A DNA stretch of 37,969 bases, taken from the NCBI RefSeq assembly GCF_006861775.1, contig NZ_VDGG01000016.1, positions 96,302-134,270 on the forward strand. The letters are read 5' to 3'. A program made the position numbers and the translations under genes. Position 1 is the stretch's first letter, and the number at the start of each line of letters is the position of its first letter. The stretch is from Psychrobacillus soli (lineage in GTDB: Bacteria > Bacillota > Bacilli > Bacillales_A > Planococcaceae). The notes beneath the pieces were generated by a model. The model was not told where the DNA came from. It worked only from the letters and a program-made list of their open reading frames with translations, and ran no database searches. Below are positions 8,443 through 16,370 of the stretch, piece after piece.

Positions 8443-8470
8443 AGCTCCCGAAATTGCATCTTCGGGAGCT
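8443..8470 (-). terminator. Intrinsic terminator after panD
   Basis: A 10-bp stem AGCTCCCGAA (8443-8452 with 8461-8470) has an 8-base loop. A moderately T-rich stretch follows on the minus strand. Stem and most of the loop recur after birA. Confidence 0.75.
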
Positions 8471-8493
8471 TGCATAATGAATAAAATACTATA

Positions 8494-8877
8494 TTACATT
8501 ACAGTCGCTTCTGGTTCGTAATGAATAATTTGATTGATTGTGTTATCTTGATTCATTATGGCAACAGTTGGTTGATGGCTTGCTGCTTCTTCATTCATTA
8601 CATATGCATACGATAAAATAATGACGATATCTCCGCGTTGTACTAGACGAGCGGCCGCTCCGTTTACACATATAACACCGCTGCCTCTTTCTCCAGCAAT
8701 AATATACGTTTCAAAGCGTGCCCCATTATTATTATTTACAATATGCACTTTTTCATTTGGCAGCATGCCTACCGCATCTAAAATGTTTTGGTCAATCGTA
8801 ATACTTCCAACATAATTTAAATCAGCTTCCGTTACGGTCGCACGGTGAATTTTACCATTTAACATCATTCGTAGCAT
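8494..8877 (-). CDS. panD: Aspartate 1-decarboxylase proenzyme
   Basis: This enzyme makes beta-alanine from L-aspartate for pantothenate synthesis. It is a pyruvoyl enzyme made as a proenzyme that cleaves itself between Gly and Ser. The site is seen as YVGSITID, with Gly24-Ser25 in the numbering used here. The length of 127 residues is normal. A GGAAG site lies about 9 bases before the ATG. It is the last gene of panB-panC-panD: its start is 3 bases after the panC stop and a terminator follows. Its product is the second substrate of PanC, so the three genes form one pathway unit. Confidence 0.97.
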   Translation of the reverse strand: MLRMMLNGKIHRATVTEADLNYVGSITIDQNILDAVGMLPNEKVHIVNNNNGARFETYIIAGERGSGVICVNGAAARLVQRGDIVIILSYAYVMNEEAASHQPTVAIMNQDNTINQIIHYEPEATVM

Positions 8878-8880
8878 TTC

Positions 8881-9726
8881 TTACACTTCCTTTACATCTA
8901 CAAGAATATTATCAATCAAACGTGCTTTTTCAAAAAAGACAGCTGTTGCAAATAATAGTTGGCTAGCTTGCTCTGAAACTTGTTGTAAGAGCGGGTATGT
9001 TACGACTTCAAAATAATCTATTTTACCAGCTGTGTTTTCCTCGATATGTGCTTTTCCTATTGCGATTGCTTCATCCACATTGTTCGTTTGCTTCCAGTGT
9101 TCTGTTGCGAGCGTAAGAGCTTTGTGTAAATGAATAGCTTCTGCTCTTTCCACTTCACTTAAAAACACATTTCGAGAGCTTTTTGCAAGTCCATCTCCTT
9201 CACGTACTGTTTGGACACGAACAATTTGTACCGGGAAATTATATGCATGCACAAAAGTTTCAATAATCGCTAGTTGCTGAGCATCTTTTTGTCCAAAGTA
9301 TGCCTTCGTTGGCTGCACAAGGTTAAATAATTTCGTGATAACTTTTAATACACCATCAAAATGGCCCGGTCTACTCTCTCCACATAGTTTGGTAGAAAGC
9401 TCCCCTACTTGTATCGTAATCCCGCTTTCAAATGGATACATTTCTTCTGGCGTAGGGTTGAAGATGAGATCAACTCCAGCTTCTGTAGCGATTTTCAGAT
9501 CGCGCTCTATGTCTCGTGGATATCTGTCTAAATCTTCATTTGGTCCAAATTGAGCAGGATTGACGAAAATGGTCGCCACTACAAAGTCATTTTCTTTTCT
9601 TGCTCTATTTAATAATGCTTGATGGCCTTCATGTAAATACCCCATTGTTGGAACAAGGCCGATTGTTTTATTTTTATTTGCTTCAAGTATATGTTTTAAC
9701 TCATCGATTGTTTGAACTGTTTGCAT
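8881..9726 (-). CDS. panC: Pantothenate synthetase
   Basis: An ATP-dependent ligase that joins pantoate and beta-alanine through a pantoyl-adenylate. The 281 residues match the family. The nucleotide-binding HIGH-like motif is [10 protein letters not shown] (26-35), and the KMSKS-like loop is AKSSRN (181-186). The middle motif [18 protein letters not shown] (about 134-151) is also typical. Its start overlaps the end of panB by 26 bases, which suggests translational coupling, and panD follows after 3 bases. Confidence 0.97.
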   Translation of the reverse strand: MQTVQTIDELKHILEANKNKTIGLVPTMGYLHEGHQALLNRARKENDFVVATIFVNPAQFGPNEDLDRYPRDIERDLKIATEAGVDLIFNPTPEEMYPFESGITIQVGELSTKLCGESRPGHFDGVLKVITKLFNLVQPTKAYFGQKDAQQLAIIETFVHAYNFPVQIVRVQTVREGDGLAKSSRNVFLSEVERAEAIHLHKALTLATEHWKQTNNVDEAIAIGKAHIEENTAGKIDYFEVVTYPLLQQVSEQASQLLFATAVFFEKARLIDNILVDVKEV

Positions 9727-10561
9727 AAGTAGTGCCTCCGTACAATTGGTTTAGTTGCTCTTCTTTCATTGTAAATGAATGCTCTAAAGCTGGGAAAACT
9801 CCACTTTTTACTTCTTCCACGTATTGCTGGATACCTGCTGTAATAGGCTCGCCAACATTAGCAAACTCCTTTACAAATTTCGGAATATGGTGCTTACCGT
9901 ATTTCACTAAATCGTGGAATACTAATACTTGACCGTCTGCTGTAACTCCTGCTCCAATACCAATTGTCGGAATGATTAACGCTTCCGAGATCTTTGCTGT
10001 TAACTGATGAGGAATACATTCCAATACGATTGCACAAGCACCTGCCTGCTCACATTTTTTCGCGTCTTCGATTAGTTTTTCTGCAGCTTCGGCAGTTTTT
10101 CCTTGTACCTTATATCCTCCAAGCACACCAGCCGATTGAGGAGTTAAACCAAGATGTGCTACAACTGGGATTCCCGCAGAAGTCAACTTTTCAATAACAA
10201 GGAGAACATCGTCCGCCCCTTCTACTTTTACCGCTTGTGCCCCTGTTTGTTGCATAATTTTCACAGCATTCGCAAGTGACTGATCTAGTGAGCCGTGATA
10301 CGTACCAAACGGCATATCCACGACTAAAAACGTATTGGGCGCACCTCTTCTTGTTGCTTTTCCATGATGAATCATATCATCCATCGTAACTAGTACAGTA
10401 GAATCATATCCTAGCACGACCATCCCAAGTGAATCCCCTACTAATAGCATGTCGATTCCCGCATCTTCTGCAAATTTAGCCGTTGGGTAATCATACGCCG
10501 TCATCATTGTAACCTTTTCCTCTTTTTTCTTCATTTCCACAAAATTACTCGTCGTTTTCAA
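9701..10561 (-). CDS. panB: 3-methyl-2-oxobutanoate hydroxymethyltransferase
   Basis: The first committed enzyme of pantothenate synthesis, which transfers a hydroxymethyl group from methylene-tetrahydrofolate to ketoisovalerate. It has 286 residues with a TIM-barrel fold. Metal and substrate-binding segments are VGDSLGMV (41-48) and VVDMPFGTY (80-88), and the glycine-rich end [18 protein letters not shown] is also clear. AGGAGG lies 8 bases before the ATG. It heads the pan operon and has a structured leader with its own terminator, so it is probably controlled by RNA. Confidence 0.97.
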   Translation of the reverse strand: MKTTSNFVEMKKKEEKVTMMTAYDYPTAKFAEDAGIDMLLVGDSLGMVVLGYDSTVLVTMDDMIHHGKATRRGAPNTFLVVDMPFGTYHGSLDQSLANAVKIMQQTGAQAVKVEGADDVLLVIEKLTSAGIPVVAHLGLTPQSAGVLGGYKVQGKTAEAAEKLIEDAKKCEQAGACAIVLECIPHQLTAKISEALIIPTIGIGAGVTADGQVLVFHDLVKYGKHHIPKFVKEFANVGEPITAGIQQYVEEVKSGVFPALEHSFTMKEEQLNQLYGGTTYANSSNNR

Positions 10562-10599
10562 TTAAATTCCTCCTCTTTTTAAGTGGAGAGAAAACCAGC

Positions 10600-10635
10600 A
10601 AAAAAGCCCTTCGTTCCAAGAGTGGACAGAAGGGC
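10600..10635 (-). terminator. Leader terminator before panB
   Basis: On the minus strand GCCCTTC (10635-10629) pairs with GAAGGGC (10612-10606), followed by T6 at 10605-10600. It stands about 40 bases before the panB start, within the transcribed leader, so it would stop transcription before panB unless prevented. Confidence 0.8.
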
Positions 10636-10660
10636 AGAAAATGTAAATTCAAAGGTTTTC

Positions 10661-10743
10661 TCCGTCCCTGTCATATGCAGATCAAGGCAGACTATTCAAT
10701 TACTTGCTCATTGAAACAGGTGCAGTTCGTCAAACGATACTGC
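10661..10743 (-). ncRNA. Probable pan-type leader RNA (two hairpins with bulged A)
   Basis: Two consecutive hairpins lie between the promoter and the leader terminator. Hairpin 1 pairs GCAGT with ACTGC and CGT with ACG, leaving unpaired A residues. Hairpin 2 pairs TCTG-CCTTG with CAGGG-A-CGGA, leaving a single bulged A on the 3' side. Known pan-motif RNAs of Firmicutes sit before panB and are hairpins with conserved bulged A residues, often in tandem; this fits. GAGAAAACC just after hairpin 2 can pair with GGTTTTCTC beyond the terminator. The ligand is unknown to me. The call rests on manual folding. Confidence 0.6.
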
Positions 10744-10754
10744 CCAACGCTTAT

Positions 10755-10784
10755 AGAATAACAGAAAATTGTTTGGGCGTCCAA
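10755..10784 (-). promoter_or_regulatory. Candidate sigma-A promoter for panBCD
   Basis: On the minus strand TTGGAC (10784-10779), an 18-base spacer and TATTCT (10760-10755) with a TGn extension. The predicted start is about 10 bases before hairpin 1 of the leader RNA. Confidence 0.5.
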
Positions 10785-10897
10785 ATGATTTTACTTAATG
10801 GGCAAATCAGCAGTACTAGTGTCCCTTTTTAGGAGAGTGCATCGTAAAAGGTGTCGGCTTTGATTTTCGCTACGGTCGTACGTTTTTCGACTGTGTG

Positions 10898-10958
10898 AAT
10901 CCAATAAATGGCTTAGAGCAACCAATTCTAAAATAACAAGTTAACTTGGATTGAGACG
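10898..10958. repeat. Mosaic repeat block, short copy
   Basis: AATCCAATAAATGGCTTAG, one type I unit in minus orientation (GAGCAACCAA on plus), then AACAAGTTAACTTGG and ATTGAGACG. The 12-mer CAAGTTAACTTG is a perfect palindrome here. It matches 8260-8363 with two of the three units missing. Confidence 0.8.
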
Positions 10959-11104
10959 GCGGCGACTGTACTCATAAAAGGTTATGTGGTAGTCACGAAA
11001 GGTTATGTGGCGGTCACAAATGGTTATGTGGTACTCACGAAAGTTATGTGGCGGTCACAATTGGATATGTGGTACTCATAAAAGGTTATGTTGCACTCGT
11101 TATT
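10959..11104 (+). repeat. 21-bp tandem array, unit type II
   Basis: Six clear units (GGTTATGTGGYRSTCAC plus 4 bases) start at 10980, 11001, 11022, 11042, 11063 and 11084. A half-degenerate one precedes them at 10959. All steps are 21 except one of 20. The unit sequence is unrelated to type I. It abuts the short mosaic block on one side and the birA terminator on the other. Confidence 0.85.
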
Positions 11105-11118
11105 TACTTACAGATAAA

Positions 11119-11148
11119 AAGCTCCCGATATTACATTTTCGGGAGCTT
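11119..11148 (-). terminator. Intrinsic terminator after birA
   Basis: A 10-bp stem (11119-11128 with 11139-11148) with a 10-base loop is followed on the minus strand by TTTTTA. It closely resembles the panD terminator. Confidence 0.85.
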
Positions 11149-11155
11149 GGTCTAT

Positions 11156-12142
11156 TTATTTATTCATCAAATGAATATCCGCTGAATATATTCCACGAAT
11201 TTCACCATTATCCAGTTTAAGCTCTAGCACGCCATCATTCGTAATGCCCATTGCCACACCTTCTACCGTTTCGCGTAACATATTGGCACGAATTCGTTTA
11301 CCAATCGTACAATTATAACTTTCCCAAAGTAATTTAATCGGCTCGAAGCCATTTTCTACATACATATCTGCGTATTTTTCCAAATAAAACAATATTTTAG
11401 CTACGAGTTCGGCACGGTTTACTTCTTGTCCAGATTCCATTTTTAAAGATGTAGCAATCGATTGAATGGATTCGTCGAAAGCTTCCAGATCTTGGTTGAC
11501 ATTTACGCCGATTCCGATAATAATCGCTTGTACACGATCCATATCTGCTTGTAGTTCTGTCAAAATGCCCGTCACTTTTTTGCCATTAATCAATAAATCA
11601 TTCGGCCATTTGATCGCTGGAGAACAATCGGTTAAATCCTCAATTGCAAGCGTAATTGCTACTGCGGAAACGAGGGTAAATTGGGCTGCAAATTGAGGAC
11701 TGATTTCTGGGCGAATGATGACACTCATCCAAATTCCTTTATTTGCTGAAGAATCCCAAGGTCGTTCTAGTCTTCCCCGTCCAGCTGTTTGCTGTTCGGT
11801 AATAATCACCGTTCCATGAGGTGCTTGCTCGCTTGCTTTTTCGGATGCAATTGTTTGAGTAGATTCACAAACGGGATAATAAGCTATATTTCTTCCAATA
11901 GACTTCGTTTCTAAATAAGATGTAATTCGTTCTTGTGAGACTATGTCTGGAATGGATTGCAAAATATAACCTTTTTTCTTAATAGCTTCAATCACATATC
12001 CGTCTTCTTCAATACTTTTTAAATGCTTCCAAATCATCGTTCGTGAAATATTCAATTCATTGGCAAGCTTTTGACCTGAGATTGGTTCACCATTTGCATT
12101 AATTAGTTGGGAAAGTATCTTTTCTTTCATTGACATACTCAC
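11156..12142 (-). CDS. birA: Bifunctional biotin-protein ligase / biotin operon repressor
   Basis: BirA attaches biotin to carrier proteins and, as biotinyl-AMP complex, represses biotin genes. An N-terminal winged helix-turn-helix (about 5-60) marks the repressor form. The ligase core has the biotinyl-AMP loop GRGRLERPW (121-129), KWPND (178-182) and GIGVNVN (210-216). Length is 328. Three possible starts occur within five codons: GTG at 12142, ATG at 12136 and ATG at 12130; AAAGGA lies 10 bases before the GTG. The start region is inside a direct repeat shared with the end of cca, so an insertion has rebuilt this 5' end. Confidence 0.95.
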   Translation of the reverse strand: MSMSMKEKILSQLINANGEPISGQKLANELNISRTMIWKHLKSIEEDGYVIEAIKKKGYILQSIPDIVSQERITSYLETKSIGRNIAYYPVCESTQTIASEKASEQAPHGTVIITEQQTAGRGRLERPWDSSANKGIWMSVIIRPEISPQFAAQFTLVSAVAITLAIEDLTDCSPAIKWPNDLLINGKKVTGILTELQADMDRVQAIIIGIGVNVNQDLEAFDESIQSIATSLKMESGQEVNRAELVAKILFYLEKYADMYVENGFEPIKLLWESYNCTIGKRIRANMLRETVEGVAMGITNDGVLELKLDNGEIRGIYSADIHLMNK

Positions 12143-12161
12143 TAAAAACCATTCCTTTATA
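12128..12161. repeat. Direct repeat copy 1 (birA start side)
   Basis: A 34-base segment covering the first birA codons and its ribosome site. It matches 12846-12880 with one substitution and one base missing in an A run. It bounds the insert between birA and cca. Confidence 0.9.
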
Positions 12162-12333
12162 TAAGTATACTGTCATTAAATATCAAGGGACTTAAAAGCC
12201 TTGAATTAATGCTATTTATTAATATCTATACTATCACAAACTGTCATACAGAAAGTACATTGAATATTAAGGTATAGATAATCATACATTTAATCAAAGT
12301 TGTATATCAAAGTATTAAAGAGGGAGTCTAGCT

Positions 12334-12732
12334 ATGAGTATTGAATTTATTTCACTGGCACCAACAATGTTTCAAGTGTTTAAATCAGGAGAGTCAAATC
12401 CCCAAAAAATAAAGCGGATTGTTTATGGACAAGCTACATCAGACGCAAATGGTATAGCTACACTTTATTTTACATACAATGGTTTACCTAATGGCAATCC
12501 ATTATTAACAACTATTGACTATGCCTTGTCAAGCGTATATTCTACAAATCCTTCGATAATTGCAAGACCTAGAGTACAAATGCGAGAGAAGAATGTTGTT
12601 GCAAAATATGTCTCTGCAAATGTTACAAATATTAGTGGTGTAACAGTTCTAGGAATTAATGTATTAGGTTCAGAAAATCCAATGAGTGGAATTCTTGTAG
12701 ATTTTATGATTTTAGGTAGTTTTGATAATTAG
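12334..12732 (+). CDS. Unknown protein, 132 residues, insert-borne
   Basis: I do not recognise this protein. It has 132 residues, no signal peptide or membrane helix, few charged residues and many Ser, Thr, Asn, Val and Ile. This composition suggests a beta-rich domain, as in phage tail or surface accessory proteins; that is only an impression. Segments such as YGQATSDANGIATLYFTYNG look like beta strands joined by turns. AGGGAG lies 7 bases before the ATG, so translation is likely. It is one of the few plus-strand genes here, lies inside the repeat-bounded insert and is AT-rich, all signs of acquisition. An inverted repeat follows its stop. Confidence 0.75.
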   Translation: MSIEFISLAPTMFQVFKSGESNPQKIKRIVYGQATSDANGIATLYFTYNGLPNGNPLLTTIDYALSSVYSTNPSIIARPRVQMREKNVVAKYVSANVTNISGVTVLGINVLGSENPMSGILVDFMILGSFDN

Positions 12733-12740
12733 GTGAAGCA

Positions 12741-12795
12741 AGCAAGTGACCTATTGGACGACTTTTTCTAATTTAATCGCTTTTGGTCACTTGCT
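12741..12795 (+). terminator. Inverted repeat after the unknown gene, possible terminator
   Basis: AGCAAGTGACC (12741-12751) is repeated inverted as GGTCACTTGCT (12785-12795) around a 33-base loop. There is no T run after it, so it may be an element end or a protein site instead. Confidence 0.4.
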
Positions 12796-12828
12796 CGATT
12801 ATCCTAAATGGTTAAAAACGATGTCATA

Positions 12829-14028
12829 TCAAGGTAAAAAGTCGCCATTGACATACTCACGAAAAAACCATTCCTTTATACATATTCTATCGTTCGTTAA
12901 TTTTCCGTTTACGATTTCTATTGTAATTGTTTCGATAACTTCTCTAATCCATGGACCTCTTTTTTTGTCCGCCCATTCCATTAAATCATTGCCATTAACG
13001 ACAATTTCTTTTACAGATGAAATGGGAATAGTAGCTTTTGCTTGCTGAATTTGCTTTGGGGTGTAAGAGGTATCGATTTTCTTCAGCTGCTTTGCATAAC
13101 TTGCAGCGGCTATGAGCACGTCTTCCGTAAACTGAAAAAAATTATAGGGACTCCAATGCCCTTTTTCTAGCTGTTCCACTGCAGCTAACACATGCTTCAC
13201 ATGCGTTTTTTCTGAATTGGAACATTTATAAAAGGAAAGTAAGGTCCCTACATTTTTTGAAGGTTGCATTAGCGCAAAAAATGCCCATCCGTTTGCGGTA
13301 TTACCAAAGCTTGAAAAACGTTCCCAGCTATAGCGATACGTTTCCCAATCCCCTTGGAAATTTCCTGCTAGTTGACTGGAAACAAATAAATTCATGCCAT
13401 TTCCTACAAAGTCACTTTTCCAAATTTTCTCTAACTCCACCTTCACTCGCTCCATCGAAACATGGGCGATTAAATGATGCAGAGATTGAATGGCTTCCAT
13501 CGTATCTGCATGCAAGGAATAGTTCAACTGCGCGGAAAAACGGACTGCTCGTAGCATGCGTAGCGCATCCTCTGCGAAACGTTTAGATGGATCCCCAACG
13601 GCTCTTATTAGTTTTTTCTCGATATCTTCCCTACCACCAAAATAATCGATAAGCTCATCAGTCTTAGTAAGTGCCATTGCATTCATCGTGAAATCTCGTC
13701 TTTGTAAATCTTCCTGAAGGGATCGAACAAATGTAACAGCGTCCGGTCTTCGAAAATCGGAGTATGTAGCTTCCGAACGAAACGTTGTTACTTCTATTGT
13801 TTCTTTTAATACAACTAGCACGGTACCATGTTCAATTCCAACATCAATCGTGTGGGGAAATAACTGTTTGACCTCATTCGGTGTGGCATTCGTTGTCACG
13901 TCCACATCATTTGCATGCATATTTCGAGTAAAATCGCGGACTGCTCCTCCGACAACATATGCTTCAAAACCAGCATTTTCAAGCGTTTCAATTACTTTAT
14001 AAGCTTCTGGCCACCGAGTTTTCATCAT
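12829..14028 (-). CDS. cca: CCA-adding tRNA nucleotidyltransferase
   Basis: A class II enzyme that builds or repairs the 3' CCA end of tRNAs without a template. Nucleotidyltransferase motifs are GGAVRD (27-32) and the metal-binding DVD (41-43). Next come RRDFTMNA (110-117) and the EDALRMLRAVRF neck segment. Length 399 is normal. It starts 1 base after the bshA stop. Its last codons read KEWFFREYVNGDFLP; the part up to YVN is within the direct repeat shared with the birA start, and GDFLP comes from the adjoining insert. So the C-terminus was probably rebuilt by the insertion. Confidence 0.95.
   Translation of the reverse strand: MMKTRWPEAYKVIETLENAGFEAYVVGGAVRDFTRNMHANDVDVTTNATPNEVKQLFPHTIDVGIEHGTVLVVLKETIEVTTFRSEATYSDFRRPDAVTFVRSLQEDLQRRDFTMNAMALTKTDELIDYFGGREDIEKKLIRAVGDPSKRFAEDALRMLRAVRFSAQLNYSLHADTMEAIQSLHHLIAHVSMERVKVELEKIWKSDFVGNGMNLFVSSQLAGNFQGDWETYRYSWERFSSFGNTANGWAFFALMQPSKNVGTLLSFYKCSNSEKTHVKHVLAAVEQLEKGHWSPYNFFQFTEDVLIAAASYAKQLKKIDTSYTPKQIQQAKATIPISSVKEIVVNGNDLMEWADKKRGPWIREVIETITIEIVNGKLTNDRICIKEWFFREYVNGDFLP
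12846..12880. repeat. Direct repeat copy 2 (cca end side)
   Basis: A 35-base segment inside the 3' end of cca that matches 12128-12161 in 33 aligned positions. It is the second boundary of the insert. Confidence 0.9.
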
Positions 14029-14029
14029 T

Positions 14030-15160
14030 TTATTTCTTTGCCACTCTTTCGTACATCGCTTCGTATTGTTCTACTATTTTCTTCGAACTAAATCGTTCTT
14101 CGATAAACATTAACGAAGTTTCGATCATTTGTTTATGTAAAATCGGATCCTGTAATAATTGAACTCCATATTCAGCCACTTTTTGGGTATCCCCAAGTTC
14201 GACTAAATAGCCATTTTCCCCGTGTGTAATAACTTCAGGAATACCACCGACATTAGTGGCAATACACGGTACTTCACACGCCATTGCTTCTAATAATACT
14301 AATCCGAACGATTCTTTTTGGGAAAGTAATAGCATTAAATCAGAAATTGTGTACAGCTCCGACAAATTTTCTTGTTTCCCAAGAAATAGAACATCTTGTT
14401 CAATGGAAGTACCTCTAACATATTCCATAACTGGGTGTTTTTCAGGACCATCTCCTACTAATAGAAGCTTCGCAGGAAGTTCTTTTCGAATTAGTTCAAA
14501 GCTTTTCACGATATCCTGAACACGTTTCACTTTTCGAAAATTAGAAACATGAATCACGACTTTTTCATGCGCTGCAATTCCTAACAATTCTTTTAAGTTA
14601 CCTGGATCTTTTTTATAATATTCTTGTTCATCTACAAAGTTATAGATGGTTTCTATTTCTTGATCTGGCTGGATTAACTCCATTGTCTGACTTACTAATG
14701 AATGCGAAACCGCTGTCACAATATCCGATTTTTCGATTCCATACCGAATAGCACCTGAAAGGGAAGAATCATCCCCTAATACAGTAATATCTGTTCCATG
14801 TAAGGTTGTCACAATGCCTATATCGGATTTTGCCATATCTTTTGCTAGAATTGCACATACAGCATGTGGCATTGCATAATGCACATGCAGTACGTCTAAT
14901 TGTTCATCGATAATTACTTCTGCCATTTTATTTGCTAACGCAATATCATACGGGGCATATTGAAAAACGGAATAACTATTTACTTCTACTTGATGAAATG
15001 TAATGGACGGATACATTTTGTTTAAACGAAAAGGCTGACTTGAAGTGATGAAATGTATTTCATGTCCTTTTTCCGCAAGCATTTTACCAAGTTCCGTGGC
15101 TATTACACCCGATCCACCGATAGATGGATAGCATGTAATGCCTATTTTTAATTTACGCAT
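14030..15160 (-). CDS. bshA: N-acetyl-alpha-D-glucosaminyl L-malate synthase
   Basis: The first enzyme of bacillithiol synthesis, which joins GlcNAc from UDP-GlcNAc to L-malate. It is a GT4-family, GT-B fold glycosyltransferase of 376 residues. The N-terminal [12 protein letters not shown] segment, typical of BshA, is present. The [10 protein letters not shown] motif with the conserved Glu pair lies near residue 290. It is cytoplasmic. It lies between mgsA and cca. In B. subtilis the deacetylase gene bshB1 lies between mgsA and bshA; here only 12 bases separate them, so that gene is absent from this place. Confidence 0.94.
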   Translation of the reverse strand: MRKLKIGITCYPSIGGSGVIATELGKMLAEKGHEIHFITSSQPFRLNKMYPSITFHQVEVNSYSVFQYAPYDIALANKMAEVIIDEQLDVLHVHYAMPHAVCAILAKDMAKSDIGIVTTLHGTDITVLGDDSSLSGAIRYGIEKSDIVTAVSHSLVSQTMELIQPDQEIETIYNFVDEQEYYKKDPGNLKELLGIAAHEKVVIHVSNFRKVKRVQDIVKSFELIRKELPAKLLLVGDGPEKHPVMEYVRGTSIEQDVLFLGKQENLSELYTISDLMLLLSQKESFGLVLLEAMACEVPCIATNVGGIPEVITHGENGYLVELGDTQKVAEYGVQLLQDPILHKQMIETSLMFIEERFSSKKIVEQYEAMYERVAKK

Positions 15161-15172
15161 ACGATCACTTCC

Positions 15173-15580
15173 TTAACGAGCCCGTCTTTCTTCCAACAGA
15201 CGCCAATCTAAAAATCCTTCTTCAATACCTTTTAATAAAATCTCCGCTGTTCCCATATTCGTCGCAAGTGGGATTTGGTATACATCGCATAGGCGTATCA
15301 ATGCAGTTACGTCCGGTTCATGTGGCTGTGCAGTTAAGGGATCCCGGAAAAAGATGACCATATCCATTTCATTGTTTGCGATTGCCGAACCAATTTGTTG
15401 ATCCCCACCAAGTGGACCTGATTTATATCGAAATACCGATAATCCTACTTCATTTATTATGCGTGTTCCAGTCGTCCCTGTTGCAAATAATTCATGCTCT
15501 TCTAAAATAGATTTATACGCCATTACAAATTGGACTAAATCTTCTTTTTTCTTGTCATGTGCTACTAATGCAATTCTCAT
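15173..15580 (-). CDS. mgsA: Methylglyoxal synthase
   Basis: It converts dihydroxyacetone phosphate to methylglyoxal and phosphate, a bypass of lower glycolysis under phosphate limitation. The phosphate-binding TGTTG (34-38), [10 protein letters not shown] (55-64) with the catalytic Asp, and QPHEPD are all seen. A longer frame begins at a GTG that overlaps the ribosome site. I chose the ATG at 15580 because GGAGTGA stands the right distance before it and the protein then begins [11 protein letters not shown] like its relatives (135 residues). It lies between dapB and bshA. Confidence 0.95.
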   Translation of the reverse strand: MRIALVAHDKKKEDLVQFVMAYKSILEEHELFATGTTGTRIINEVGLSVFRYKSGPLGGDQQIGSAIANNEMDMVIFFRDPLTAQPHEPDVTALIRLCDVYQIPLATNMGTAEILLKGIEEGFLDWRLLEERRAR

Positions 15581-15591
15581 GCCCGTCACTC

Positions 15592-16368
15592 CTATAAAAT
15601 AATCTCTTCTAAGCCGTATATAAGTGTATTTTGTTTCATTATTTCATGAATCGACAAAACGATACCTGACATGAACGAAGTACGATCAAACGAGTCATGG
15701 CGAATTGTGAGGAGTTGTCCTTCCCCACCAAGCAAGACTTGTTGGTGGGCGACTAAACCAGGTAACCGGACGCTATGAATATGCATTCCTTCTATATTGG
15801 CACCTCTTGCACCAGCAAATATTTCTTCTTCATCCGGATGTCCTTGTTCAAATGGATTTCTTGTATCTTGAATCATTTGAGCAGTTTTGATAGCAGTGCC
15901 TGATGGAGCATCTACTTTTCGATCGTGATGCATTTCAATTATTTCTACATCCGGTAAATATTTTGCTGCCGTTTGGGCAAATTTCATCATTAGAACTGCT
16001 CCAATTGAGAAGTTTGGAGCGATCAAACAACCGATCTGTTTTTCTTCTACTTTTTGGCGTATTTCATCTAATTGTAAATCAGTAAAGCCCGTAGTACCAA
16101 TAACTGGCCTTACACCATATTGCAGGGCGGTCATCGCATGTCCAAAAACAGCTGTCGGAATGGTTAAATCCACTAATACATCTGGTTCGGTTTGTTCGAT
16201 TAACTCTTCAAGTGACGTGAAAATAGGAATATTATTTCCTACATTTTCTTCCTCTTTTTTATGGTCTAATAACCCTACTAAAAGAAATTCCTCATTTTTA
16301 ATAATGGTTGCTACTGCTTCTTTTCCCATTCTACCTCTTGGTCCTGCTATTGCTACTTTAATAACCAC
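15592..16368 (-). CDS. dapB: 4-hydroxy-tetrahydrodipicolinate reductase
   Basis: A step in the lysine and diaminopimelate pathway, which supplies cell wall and spore dipicolinate. The Rossmann motif GPRGRMG is at 9-15, the catalytic region HHDRK at 147-151 and the substrate loop SGT at 156-158. The start is a GTG at 16368, 2 bases after the ypjD stop, with AGGAGG 7 bases before it; an earlier ATG would put that site inside the gene. The result is 258 residues, a normal length. It is followed by mgsA, as in B. subtilis. Confidence 0.95.
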   Translation of the reverse strand: MVIKVAIAGPRGRMGKEAVATIIKNEEFLLVGLLDHKKEEENVGNNIPIFTSLEELIEQTEPDVLVDLTIPTAVFGHAMTALQYGVRPVIGTTGFTDLQLDEIRQKVEEKQIGCLIAPNFSIGAVLMMKFAQTAAKYLPDVEIIEMHHDRKVDAPSGTAIKTAQMIQDTRNPFEQGHPDEEEIFAGARGANIEGMHIHSVRLPGLVAHQQVLLGGEGQLLTIRHDSFDRTSFMSGIVLSIHEIMKQNTLIYGLEEIIL

Positions 16369-16370
16369 AG

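Larger units (their letters stand above)
12162..12845. other. Insert between birA and cca bounded by a direct repeat
   Basis: This 684-base segment separates two genes that are adjacent in B. subtilis. It carries one plus-strand gene on the opposite strand to its neighbours, an AT-rich upstream region and an 11-bp inverted repeat. The last five codons and stop of cca also fall here, just beyond the repeat. No transposase or integrase is present. It could be a small mobile gene cassette or the remnant of a larger element; the way it moved is not visible. Confidence 0.6.

Noticed and set aside
10562-10760. T-box or other common riboswitch before panB
   Set aside because: No T-box bulge sequence (TGGNACCGCG type) and no TPP, SAM or glycine core was seen; the tandem bulged-A hairpins fit the pan motif better.
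10959-11104. Small plus-strand gene across the type II array
   Set aside because: An open frame exists, but it runs from repeat units into the 3' end of birA on the other strand, has no ribosome site and no protein-like composition.
12162-12845. Complete insertion sequence
   Set aside because: There is no transposase, the flanking repeat is far longer than a normal target duplication, and no matching terminal inverted repeats lie at both ends.
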